From Heliocidaris erythrogramma (lineage: Eukaryota > Echinodermata > Echinoidea > Camarodonta > Echinometridae), in contig CM046853.1 in assembly GCA_025617745.1 (NCBI GenBank), positions 61,022,616 through 61,086,615 of the forward strand: a stretch of 64,000 nucleotides of DNA. Direction: 5' to 3'. Numbering within the stretch: position 1 is the stretch's first letter; each line of letters starts with the position of its first letter. The notes below the pieces were generated by a model, which worked only from the letters and a program-made list of their open reading frames with translations, had not been told where the DNA came from and searched no databases. Positions 10,552 to 21,700 of the stretch are shown in pieces. A program made the position numbers and the translations under genes.

Positions 10552-11965
10552 CACTCTAAAAAGTGAAGTGCTGAAACACGAGTGCTAATTGGAAGTTTGC
10601 ACTTGACGTGCTATTTCTAACACCTCACGTGCCATTTGAGTCTGGGAGATGATAAGGTGCAGAAATTGAGTGCTAAAAGTAAGTGCTGAATGTTAGGACG
10701 CTCGTTTTACACTTCAAGTGCTGACCAACGTCCCGTGATAGCACCTGCACAATTCTGTGCTAATAATTAGGATTTGCGCATGAGCAGATAAAGGTCATTT
10801 GACATAAACTGGCATGTTCGTTTAAAATTCACTGCGATAAGCATCGACAGTGTAATGATTATTCATATATTCATTTAATTGTACTTTTCACTAGTGTTTT
10901 TTTTTCCCAAGTGTTCATTGACGTGATATTCTAGTCACCTGGTCTACGATGTCTTTCTTTCATAGAGTTTGAATTCTGTAGGTTGCTATGTCGGGCAAGC
11001 TTACGTGTTATCTTTCTTTGAAAAGATGCCTAGGCTATCCAAATGAACAAAGGGAAAGCTCATTTGTGAAAAGTTGCTCATGGGCCAATTACGAAATCGC
11101 TTATTACGCAACTGTAGTGCAAGAGCCATCATCTGCTGCACAGGCACGGCGTGGTAAGTAAAAATTTAAGACATTAAATTTAGAACTTCTGTAATTTTAT
11201 GCGAATAAAGGTATCAAATAATATGATATTTACATTAATCTTTGTGGTGGTGGATATGAAACATGATGAAAAGCAATGAAGTGGAAATGCCATGTTTCAG
11301 CATGTGTGGTGTGGCCAAACGTCTACGGTACGCGTTGTCGTTGACATGAAAATTGTTGATCATGCGGGTTCAGCCAGGCATATGGGACGCGATCGACCGC
11401 GCCGGCCGGGCCCGGGAAGTTTGGAAGGCGGTGTGTGTGCTTTTTTTCGTCACGATTGTGGATTGCCGAAATGGAACAATTAAACCTCCGAAATTGCCAC
11501 TTAAATCCACATGCCATGGTTTTAGTCCACATCATGTATACAACCAGTTCATATCAATCTAAAAATAAAATCTAGACCTTAGTCTGTGTAGGGCTGTTTA
11601 ACAGACTATAGAAGGGTGAGTTTTCAGCACTACAGGTGTGATTTTGTATATACTGTGTGTGTATGTTCTTTAGTACTATATTGGGTGCAAAAGTGTTAGC
11701 ACTAGTAGTGCCGTTTGGGGGGCTCTAAAATGGGTTATTTAATGCACTACAGGTGTGGTTTTTGCGAGCTGCATGCGTCTAATAGCACCAGAAGTGTAAA
11801 AACGCTTACACTTGAAGTGTTTAAAGTAGCACTTGGACTGGTGTTGAATTATAGCACTTGTACAAGTGCTACTTTAGCACAATTTGTGCAGTCCCTATGC
11901 GTGCCCTTACAGGTGCTGCCTCCAAATCTTGAGGTGCTAAAAATAGCACTTGAGTTTTTAGAGTG
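10552..11965. mobile_element. TA-flanked non-autonomous DNA transposon, 1414 bp
   Basis: Ends are inverted CACTCTAAAAA (10552 and 11965), directly flanked by TA on both sides (10550-10551 and 11966-11967), as in Tc1/mariner-type insertion. Both subterminal regions carry many AGTGCTAA/TAGCACTTG motifs, dense for about 200 bp on the left and 400 bp on the right. A GC-rich patch (about 11380-11425) lies inside. No transposase was found. The ends resemble those of the element at 60953-62077. Confidence 0.8.
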
Positions 11966-12394
11966 TAGTACCTATTTGATTTGAATAGGGATAGTAATCC
12001 AAGATAAGGGTGGCTTTTATCATAGGTGGCAAGGGAGACTTTAATAGGAATGTGGAACTGGCACCGGTTAGAAAGAAAAGAAGACATCTTTCTGAAGTAC
12101 AAGGGTTCACTTTTCCTATTTAAAAGGGGTGCTTTGGGGATATTTTAAAATTGAGAAACTGTTCACCTCCCGGACGTACCACTTTTGCATCAATTGCATG
12201 TCTCCGACTGTCAGATGTACAACATAGAACGTGGAACAGTTAGCAAAGATTTTTCATGCAAAGGGAATATATAGCTAAGTGGTATCGAGATTCCCAAACA
12301 TGGGTGTCGATCCCGGGGGGGGGGGGTGGGTTATATATTATATATTATTATATGCGCTTAGAAACATCCGTATTAACCGCCTAATAAAATATGT

Positions 12395-12397
12395 ATT

Positions 12398-12438
<41 letters not shown>

Positions 12439-12505
12439 CCCCCGAAATTTGAGGTGGGGATGGCCTGTGTTATCACCCCCCCCCCCAAAAAAAAAAAAAA
12501 AAAAT
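12395..12505. repeat. (ATT)n microsatellite and C/A homopolymer
   Basis: An ATT run at about 12399-12432, then a C-run and A-run at 12475-12504. Confidence 0.85.
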
Positions 12506-12537
12506 TTATAAAATAAGGGAGAATTGTGATACATTAA

Positions 12538-13234
12538 AGGGGAAGTCCGGTCCAAAAATTACTTGGTTTTGATAGAAGCAGAAAAATCAGACCAACAGAT
12601 CAAAAAAGGTTTGAGGAAAATCGGACAACTAATAAGAAAGTTACATTTTTTAGTGGCATGAAAAACTAAAGAAACAATGAAAATCACTAGACAAATTGGC
12701 AACTCAGTCATTGGTTTGTGATGTCATTGGTACACAACTCACCAATAATTGTGTTATTCATAATACAAATTTTTTGTCCAAGAATATGAATATTCACATA
12801 ACTTGTAATATGTTTTTGCATGTATAAACATTTACAACATATTTCACGAACTTCTTCTATGTATATTATATAAATATTCATATTTTCATGATTTTTACAG
12901 AAAATTATTTATTCTGTATTAGTGTAAACATGCAAAAACATATAACTATAAATTGGTTCAAGTCATGAGGAAATCACATTCTTGGACAAAAATTTAAATT
13001 TGTATTACGAATATAAACAAAATAGTTGGTGAGTTGTGTACCCATGACATCACAGATTCATGACTGAGTTGCCAATTTGTCTAGTGATTTCATTGTTTCT
13101 CCAGTTTTTCATGCCACTAAAAAAATCATAACTTTCTTATTAGTTGTCCGATTTTCCTCAAACCTTTTTTGATCTGTTGGCCTGAATTTTCTGTTTCTCT
13201 CAAAACCAATTAATTTTTGGACCGGAATTCCCCT
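12538..13234. mobile_element. TTAA-flanked long-TIR element, 697 bp
   Basis: TTAA target duplications at 12534-12537 and 13235-13238 flank inverted repeats of about 220 bp that start AGGGGAAGTCCGGTCCAAAA on the left and AGGGGAATTCCGGTCCAAAA on the reverse-complemented right. TTAA targeting is typical of piggyBac and Kolobok; the terminal sequence does not decide. No transposase is present. A related copy lies at 39581-40100. Confidence 0.85.
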
Positions 13235-13238
13235 TTAA

Positions 13239-14490
13239 CTTAAAACTAATATCCAAATTCATTATTTAGCAACATTTATTCACACATAAAACCATTTCAG
13301 GATTCTCTAAAATGCAAGTTTTATGGACAGATTTTTGAAAAAGATCCTGGTGTGGGAGGGGGTATGGTGTGGGAGGGGGATACCCCCTCCCACATCCTCC
13401 CTTCGCCGCGTCATCCCCCAATCATGAACACGGATTGACACCCCTGTTCCCAAGGAAAGTTATAATAAATGACCTTATTGAATTCCCTGTATTCATATTA
13501 GGATTTATTTTGTAATAGATGCGATCTATTATAAGATAAAAATCATCTCTGTCTTTTATTCTGAAAACATAAAATCATATTCCTGTCTGTATGGTAAAAA
13601 CTTTTTGCACAGATTGGCACATTCATTGACTTGCATAATGTACATTACTCCACTAGAGTCCTGGTTGTGTTATTGTGTTTATATAATACAATACACAATA
13701 TCATACAGAGTATTGTTTTCACATAACCCTCTTAGTCTGCTCTTCCCAAGTGTATAGAATTCCATTAGCTCTATATGTATGCATGACAAATCATCACTGA
13801 ATATTGTTGTTTATTTCTCTCATTTTCTGATATGATGTTCCACCACCGGGAGATTGACCCATTGCATTCACATGACTTTATATTTTTGAAAGGAAAATTC
13901 TATGTTTGTGGACCGCACAGTGAATTTAAAATGAACCATAATGATACATATAAATGGTATGGTGTTCATATAACATAAATAATTTTTCCAGTTATAGTTA
14001 ATGATAACTTATATTATAAAAATGAAATAATGTTTGGCTTTTGCACGACAAATTAAAAGAAAAACCCAGATATCAAAGAATTTTTCACCCATTGATTTAG
14101 TATGCAATATCGCAAATTGTAACTTATAACTTTTGTGTAAATCTGATTCAGCATTATTTAAAAATTACAATTATAATGTTAAAAACTGATGATTTGAATC
14201 ATTCTTGAATAATTTTGCAGAATGAGAATAATCATTCATTTATTATTCATTCATTTATTTTTTGAACTTGATGTATTAGTGTACCTTGATTTTGTTGCTC
14301 TGATAATAAGCTCCACATTAGCATCAACCTGTATACATAACATGTTAAAAGAAAGGGGTTTTTAGTCATCCATAAGTTCTGTGTCTCTGAAAGTAAAGGC
14401 CCGATCAGACTTCACCGAATTTCACTACAATAAAATAGTTGGACACTGCCAGGGGAAGATTTGGGACTGCAATTCGGTTATAAGGAACTG
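13239..14490. other. AT-rich DNA, nothing identified
   Basis: No exon with splice support and no clear repeat ends. A small inverted G-rich/C-rich pair (GTGTGGGAGGGGG and CCCCCTCCCACA) lies near 13350-13395. Confidence 0.5.
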
Positions 14491-14499
14491 CTATGTGAC

Positions 14500-15522
14500 T
14501 AGCCTCTTGTCGAGGCCCTGGCGATGTTGAAATCCTTGGGGATATGGAGAAAAACCGAGGCGCTTGCGCCGAGGGCTTCTTGACACCCGATCTGAATTAT
14601 ATATTCATGAGGCACGATTTCCTACTGAATTATGCATGAAACGTGAATAGTTAGATAACCGCGGCGATCGCCCAGCAAATTGGCCAATGAAATCTCAAGG
14701 ATTTCTTACTTCAGTTCTGGACTAGTCTATTATTTTTTTTTGGGGGGGGGGGGGTTACGTAAATCTCTTGCTCTCTTACATTCACAGACAAGCACATTAT
14801 GAAGAATTCGATCTCTAGCTTACAAACCATGGTAATTTGAAATAAGACAAATGTACATATTTCTCAAGAGATCATCATATATTTACAAATAATGAAGAAT
14901 GGGCAATAAAAGTCACCGTTCAACAATAGATGCATCTCCATCAATTCTGATGTAACCAAGGAGTTACCAGCAACTTCACTGCCCGGCAAGGCCCCGGGGG
15001 ATCCGCCTGGCCCAGCTCGCGAAGCTAAGCAGCGCAGCATGCAGTCTCACTCTCCATCCCTGGCCCACGGAGGTAATCAGCACAGAGCGATAGCGCGTGA
15101 AAAATAACACTTTTTCCATATAGCCAGTAGGCAGATTCACAAAAACATCTTGTCCTTTAAAGTTTAAGTGCAGATTTGATTGCATCAACTTGCAAATCTT
15201 TGAATCTGTCAATCTTCAACATTCTAGCGGCATATTCTAAGCTCTTACAAATATCGTCATCACTCGTCGTATCGTGGAAGAAGCGTTGAACGCCATTGAA
15301 ATAGCTTGCAGTCGAGTCATGAATATTTAACATTACGTCATGGTAGCTCGCGCTTATTGGATGATTTTCACCGACCAAAATTTGGTCGGAATATTCGTCA
15401 AAACAATGAAATACAAAAGAAATTCAGATCAGGTGTCAAGAGGCCCTCGGCGCAAGCGCCTCGGTGTTTTGCCTCCATATCGCCAAGGATTTCAACAGCG
15501 CCAGGGCCTCGACAAGAGGCTA
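14500..15522. mobile_element. Mutator-like (Pack-MULE-style) element, 1023 bp
   Basis: Inverted repeats of about 108 bp start TAGCCTCTTGTCGAGGCC at both ends and agree through GATCTGAATT with roughly ten differences. A perfect 9-bp direct repeat, CTATGTGAC, flanks the element (14491-14499 and 15523-15531). Long TIRs plus a 9-bp duplication fit the Mutator superfamily, which includes the sea urchin Rehavkus group. The interior carries a fragment of a helicase gene on the minus strand rather than a transposase, as in elements that capture host gene pieces. A GC-rich stretch near 14980-15070 and a poly-G tract near 14741-14753 also lie inside. Confidence 0.8.
15100..15378 (-). pseudogene. RecQ-like DNA helicase N-terminal fragment inside the Mutator-like element
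   Basis: The minus-strand frame from 15378 contains DRFKDLQVDAIKSALKL, and after one frame change near 15160 continues GQDVFVNLPTGY. Together these match the (F)R..Q..AI......G.DVFV.LPTGYGKS pattern (Q-motif region plus Walker A) of RecQ-type superfamily 2 helicases. The Walker A is degraded after LPTGY. Upstream residues (SLEYAARMLKI) have no clear assignment. No further helicase motifs follow before the right-hand GC-rich stretch. This is a captured or residual gene piece, not a functional gene. Which helicase it came from cannot be told. Confidence 0.6.
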
Positions 15523-15531
15523 CTATGTGAC

Positions 15532-15940
15532 CGGCCCATCCATCCTATGTACATGTAGGCAAGTTTTCTTACATATTCAATATGATTTTGAATTATCAAT
15601 ATAACTTGGCGAGACGGAGTTGTCAAAGAAATTATGAAAGCCATGCATACGTAATTTTGATGGGGTGGGCGCTAATGTCTGTATAGCTCAAAATCAGCTT
15701 TACAGTTTTTAAAGTTTGTGAGCGAGCAACAATTTTGACACTGTTTAGTCAAAACACTTCTTTCTAATATCTAGAAAGATTTGAATTGAAAGCTCAGATT
15801 ATATATATCAAGAATCTGACATTTGCTTGCATGTTGTTCAATTAGGAATGTGTGGTAATTTCCAGATTCCAATAGTTTTGTTATGTTTAACTCATTATTA
15901 ACCAGGACAACGTCCATGAGGAACACATCCGCAACCAACT
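15532..15940. other. No gene seen
   Basis: Ordinary AT-rich sequence between two repeat elements. Confidence 0.5.
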
Positions 15941-15944
15941 TTAA

Positions 15945-16350
15945 AGGCCAAGTTCAACCCCAAAATTGAGTTAAATCAATAAAGTAAAATTATACCAAAA
16001 TTAAAAAAAGATTATAAAATCATCAAATCGGATAAAAAACGATACATTTATGGCATTTGAATGTTTTGCATTGTTTCATGAAACAGTGATATATGCATAA
16101 CATGGGCTGTATGCAAATTATTGAACAATGATGTCATAAGCTCACGTGTCCTTTTGTATTTTATTATATGAAAATTCAAATATTTCACTTTTCTTCTCCA
16201 AGAATGTAAAAAAAAGTCTGACTCCTCATAGAACGTGTGCGATCATCATTATTGTAACTCATTGTCATAAAATGAAGCGAATCTTTATAAACATCTATGA
16301 AAAAATGAAATATTTGAAATTTCATATAATAAAATACAAAAGGAAATAGT
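15945..16350. mobile_element. Partial TTAA-type element with internal palindrome
   Basis: Starts after TTAA at 15941-15944 with AGGCCAAGTTCAACCCC, in the style of the TTAA elements at 12538 and 39581. Inside, TTTTGTATTTTATTATATG (about 16153-16171) is inverted near 16325-16343, with matching flanking AAATATTTCA arms, forming a long hairpin. A right terminal repeat was not found. Confidence 0.5.
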
Positions 16351-16484
16351 ACACGGCTCCTCGTCACAATTTTAAGGGATACTTAAAATTTTCTGTAGAA
16401 TCTGATTTTTTGTGCTATATCCCCTATTTGGGGGTGCTGAACATGAATTTACTTGTTGCCATTTTTCTAAATGACGTCTTCGGC

Positions 16485-17370
16485 CGTTGCCATGGTAACG
16501 AAATATTTTCTAAAAATAACATGTATCTCTTAACAAACAACATAAAAATATAATGTTAGTGATGAAGTGTATCAGTTTCAGGCTACCCGTTCGATTAAAA
16601 TCAAAATCACAGTTGTCAAAGGTCATGTTATGCTCAAAAAGGGCCGTTGCTATGGTAACGCCTAATTTTTTTCAGAAAATAGCATATTTCTGCAATAAAA
16701 ACATAAAAACATAATAGAAGTGTTTAAATATATCTATTTCATGCCAAAACCTTGATTTCCATCAAAGTCTTGGTCGTGCAAAGTCATATTTATGCCACAA
16801 CATGGTCGTTGCTATGGCAACAATATGGTAGAAATTGGTATTTTAAGAAAAAATATAGCATTTCTGTATCAAAACAAAACATACAACATAATAAGAAATG
16901 CCTAAGTACACATACTGTCCACTTTCTGATTCTTTTCAGTCTAGATGTAGATTTTGAGGTAATAGTCATGCCTGATAGGACAGTTGCTATGGCAACAAAT
17001 GATGCAAAAGTTAAAGTAGGTATGCGTAGCTTATGAAATTAATTTCAGTGCATTTCTTAACATACCTAAAATCTACCCCTCCCTTTGGACATATTTTTTT
17101 TTCCTCACTCTGTTCTTTCTTATTACCCAGTAGTCTCGGCCATCAATATCATTATCTGCCTCTTTGCCATAAAAAGGGATGGTGGATAAACGTGCCAGAG
17201 ACGTGCCACGGTAACAAATTAATTTCATAAAGTAAATTTCTTGAGTAAACCATGTAAAGGCATAAAGTTAATATCTAAGAACATCTCTTCCAGCTACTAG
17301 TTAGGCCGCAATTAACATCTGAATTATCCCGTTCATGATTATGCTAAAAAAGGGCCGTTGCTATGGGAAC
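16485..17370. repeat. Tandem repeat, about 160 bp units, each with an RFX X-box-like palindrome
   Basis: GTTGCCATGGTAAC (16486), GTTGCTATGGTAAC (16646), GTTGCTATGGCAAC (16808 and 16983), a decayed GTGCCACGGTAAC (17204) and GTTGCTATGGGAAC (17357) recur about every 160-220 bp, with similar AAATAGCATATTTCTG and ACATAAAAACATAAT sequence between. These cores fit the RFX-factor X-box consensus (GTTGCC-type half sites in inverted pair). Whether they bind anything is unknown. Confidence 0.7.
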
Positions 17371-17456
17371 GTCTGAATATTCAGAAAAGCATGTATTTGT
17401 AATGGAACAATCAATCAAGTCAGGTAGAATTTCCGAGATCCATTTCATTTGTCATT

Positions 17457-18181
17457 CATAAGTTCAGCAATGTCTCGCGTCTCCTGGAGACCAGTGTCCA
17501 TCGTTAATGAATCGACATGTCCTCCTAGGTCTCCCTCTTCTTGCTTCTCCATGGAGGGGTTTCCATGCACAGGACCACTCAGTGAAGTGTGAGCTCTGGA
17601 TGCCTTTGATCATGCACTGAAAGCTTCAATCTCCTCTGGGTTACTTTGGAGCTGACCTTTGGAAGGTTTCCCTACAGCTCAGAGTTCCTCAATCTTGTTG
17701 CGAATTGGTTGACGTTCAGAGCCATCCTTTAACATTCTAGTGTAGCACCCATCAACCATCTGAGTAAGTCTCTTTGTAAGGGCCCAGGCCTCTGACCCAT
17801 ACAACAAAACATACTCCACCGTAGCTGTGAAGAGACTTATCTTTAGGACTTTACGGAGGTCTGATTCCCATACCGACTTAAAGCTGTAGCATACTGCCCA
17901 GGCTTTCTTCACCCTATCCACAACGTCATTCTCTGTGTTCCTGATATTTGCTCCCAAGTACAGGAAGTCATCCACCAATTCATTGGCTTCCCACCAGCAC
18001 TCACGATTCCTCTGACTCCAAGACGTTCTCCAGCAGATAGTCTTGCTCTCATTTATCTGCAGTCCTACATTCGTAGATACCTCCTCCACCTCTCTCAGTA
18101 ACTCCTCTGCCTCCTTTACTGTGTTTGCAACAGGAACTATGTCGTCAGCCAAACTCAGATCTGATATCTTCTTAGCCTTAA
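17457..18181 (-). pseudogene. LINE reverse-transcriptase C-terminal fragment running into the gap
   Basis: On the minus strand the frame leaving the gap reads LSLADDIV (LADD catalytic motif), then GLQINESKT, FLYLGANI, VEYVLLYGSEAWALTKRL and CYTRMLKDG, a typical non-LTR RT thumb/C-terminal region of the kind common in marine invertebrates (RTE-like or related; clade uncertain). Past 17679 the homology continues in other frames (GNLPKVSSKV-like, then METPPW), so several frame breaks have accumulated. The 5' part must lie in the N gap or be lost. It sits just upstream of the protease exons, in opposite orientation. Confidence 0.8.
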
Positions 18182-18681
18182 NNNNNNNNNNNNNNNNNNN
18201 NNNNNNNNNNNNNNNNNNNNNNNNNNNNNNNNNNNNNNNNNNNNNNNNNNNNNNNNNNNNNNNNNNNNNNNNNNNNNNNNNNNNNNNNNNNNNNNNNNNN
18301 NNNNNNNNNNNNNNNNNNNNNNNNNNNNNNNNNNNNNNNNNNNNNNNNNNNNNNNNNNNNNNNNNNNNNNNNNNNNNNNNNNNNNNNNNNNNNNNNNNNN
18401 NNNNNNNNNNNNNNNNNNNNNNNNNNNNNNNNNNNNNNNNNNNNNNNNNNNNNNNNNNNNNNNNNNNNNNNNNNNNNNNNNNNNNNNNNNNNNNNNNNNN
18501 NNNNNNNNNNNNNNNNNNNNNNNNNNNNNNNNNNNNNNNNNNNNNNNNNNNNNNNNNNNNNNNNNNNNNNNNNNNNNNNNNNNNNNNNNNNNNNNNNNNN
18601 NNNNNNNNNNNNNNNNNNNNNNNNNNNNNNNNNNNNNNNNNNNNNNNNNNNNNNNNNNNNNNNNNNNNNNNNNNNNNNNNN
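18182..18681. other. Assembly gap of 500 N
   Basis: Exactly 500 unknown bases, a common placeholder length, so the true distance is unknown. Both the rest of the LINE and the 5' exon(s) of the protease gene could lie here. Confidence 1.
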
Positions 18682-18793
18682 ATTATACAAAAGAAGATTG
18701 TGTATTTTGGTGCTCCCTGATTTGGGAAATCGGTTGGTATAAAAATTATTCCTTTCTTACACCGATTACCGTCTTTTCTTTTCTGATGTTCAG

Positions 18794-21700
18794 ATTTGGT
18801 TGACCATGATTTCCTCCTGGTAACGGACACGTATCATCGGGGTATCTACCAGGTGGCATTAAACTCGAACTTTAAACCGGAAGCAGTACGATTGTATGGC
18901 GTCAGGAATCCCATTGGCGTTAGCTTCGACCCAGCAGAAAGGACAGTATACTGGACAGATGTGGAGAAGCGGGAAATCAATCGCGCGTCTCTAGATGGCA
19001 GTCGGCAAGAAACTATAGCAATAGAAAACATCGGACGTAAGAAAGTTAAATATGAATTCGAATTAGAAAAAAAACAACAAACACAAATTCATGATTCACT
19101 CTCATTTATCATTGCTTTCACAGACGATGAAAACAAGATATTACACAACTGGGTGATAAATGATGAAAAATTGTATTTTGATATACATGTACATGAACAT
19201 TCTTGGAATGTACTACATGTAAATGCAATTCTCTTGATTAATGACTTTCCCTAAAACATTATATGTGATCATGGTGATGAACATGTTTCTACTATTGTTC
19301 GTGAAATCTCTTGGGCGACAGGTTGTATACGGAGGATAAAACAATTACGTCGTATGGTAGGCTGCTATGTCTGAGGCTAATGTGCTATTCGGTAGCACTT
19401 ACAGGCGTTTTGCACAGTATCAACAATAAGACAAGAAATATAAGCTGCTCAGATTATGCGGACAAAGGACAGAATACGAGTGTGGGCATGACAATGATGC
19501 AGTGCCAATTCTGTTACGCCTTTGTAATTAGTATGACAGTGTTTATATCCATTTTTCCTTCAGAACCTGATGGCATTGTAGTGGACTCCATCTCTCAGTT
19601 AGTCTACTGGACGGACCTCGCAACATCCTCCATCTCTGTATCTACTCTGGATGGCTCAGACCGTAAAACACTCGTCACGGGCCTTGCTAAACCCCGAGCC
19701 ATCACACTGCATCCTGTTGAAGGGTAATAAGGCATCCAACATGTTTTCGTTGTTTTTCGCAGAAGAAGTAAACAAAAAAAAAGGTTTGCTTTCAAATGAA
19801 AGTTCGTCCCGAGGGATAGAGTTGCAATGAGTTATACATCAAATAAACGGCACTGTATCACAATGTAGACGACACCTGCAAAGCCATAAAGCTTGTTATT
19901 AAAAACAACTGCCTCATTTCTTTGCTCACAGCCAAATGCAAGGATTTCAGTAGCTGATAACTATAATTATTGTAACATATTATCAAAACAAGTTTTATGA
20001 AACAGGATCTGGTTTACGCATTTATTCAGAAAAAAATGTAGTAATTCGACTTAAAGGGATACTCAACCGCATATTGTGGATAGACTGATAGACTGGTCGC
20101 CGCACAAACATGCACGCTGCGCCTGAGCTCGAGCTCTCGTGCGAGATTCGGTCGGCTTCGTGCAGTCGAAATGTAATCCAACTTAGTCCAACGGACGCGT
20201 TCGACGCACAAACATTGTGTACGAGTGAATGGGGCTTACGCAATCTTGACTTTCCCCACGGCCGCCCGGTGGCGTATCCCTTTAAGACCATGTTTGTTAG
20301 AAAATATGAAGCGTACTCTCATAATGTCATAACTACTTCAATAAAGATTATGTATTAAATCTACCTTACATGGTACCTTATGTTTAAAACAATATCCTAA
20401 GATTTATTTACAATCAGTATAAATACACACAAAAAGTAAGGTCTCCCCCCTGAGCCGCTACTCACGATTTCGGAACCACAAAATTTTGAACAAATTTACC
20501 GAGAAGGGACTGTGCCTGTGGTTCTTATGTAACTTTTGTGTGAATAACAGAGGAATCCGTCGAGTCATGCTTGAATGGGCATGCACGTTTTAAATACAAA
20601 AATGGTCACATTTCAAAATTCACCAGAAGGTCATTTCTCTATATAGGCCAAGGAGTTATTTTCTTGTATATGCATGCCTAGTCATCTAGTGTACTAACTG
20701 ACGGCGCTGTGTGTATGCATTGATGCATTGGAATGGTTAATGATATCCTGCTGACCTTGAATCCTTGAATTTTGCGGTTTACAGAGCACAATAACAATAA
20801 CCAAGACTCAAGTGTTACTGAAGTAGTGTCATATAACAAGGCTTATGGTGCCGGTTTCTCGATAAAACTAGTTTATACGGGAACTTCAAGTTATTAAACA
20901 ATATGCTTTCCACTTATATCAGAATAATGTTTTGGAGCGACTGGCGGAGTAGTGCGGTGATCGAACGATCGTATATGGATGGCGACATGCGCCGAGTCAT
21001 CGTAAACACAGGTCTCAGGTGGACGAATGGCTTAGCTATTGACTTTGGAGGTATAGTTGTGACGCAGTTGCTATTCGGTCTCCATAGCAGAACCAAACAT
21101 CTAGAATCTGAATTCACATTTTTATAAAAGATGTATTTCTGAGGCATATCATGTTGTTAAGAATAATTATATAACGGGAGCATAAACATGATAAAGTGAT
21201 TTTTTTTAAATGCAGGGCGTTCTATAGCGAAAGTAACGGTGAAAGCTTTTTCTCCCGATTTGTTTTTCTTCGAAAGTGTATGAAACGATTAAGCCTGATC
21301 CCTGCAATGATAATCTTTATTTCCTAATTTGACACGTTCTTTCCATTAAATTTTTCGAAATGATATGGAATTTTTGGCAAAATGTATACAGCATTTTCGT
21401 ATAATTTCTTACTATTTACCCTGTGTAGGCCCTATGCAATACCTGTACTTTAATTTCAGATTTCAGACGTGACGTGTATTACTTTTTGTGGAGGTTATAG
21501 GTTTCATTCTACATTAAGATGAAATTTAAAGAAAACGGCGCTACACACAATGTATAACAGAGAGGATTTGAAATATTTTCATAATGTTCACAATATGAAA
21601 TAAAAACATTGTGTTAACACTGTTTGACAGAAGGAGTAGTATAGTCATATCGTAAGGTTTCAGTAGTGTTATCCTCTATATACTCTTGAGGTTTCTGTCA

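Noticed and set aside
11292-11562. GC-rich frames as a captured gene
   Set aside because: Frames are short on both strands and have no recognised motif; they lie inside the TA-flanked element.
17679-18830. Very long frames crossing 18182-18681
   Set aside because: The middle is 500 N. Only the RT-like part left of the gap has real sequence support.
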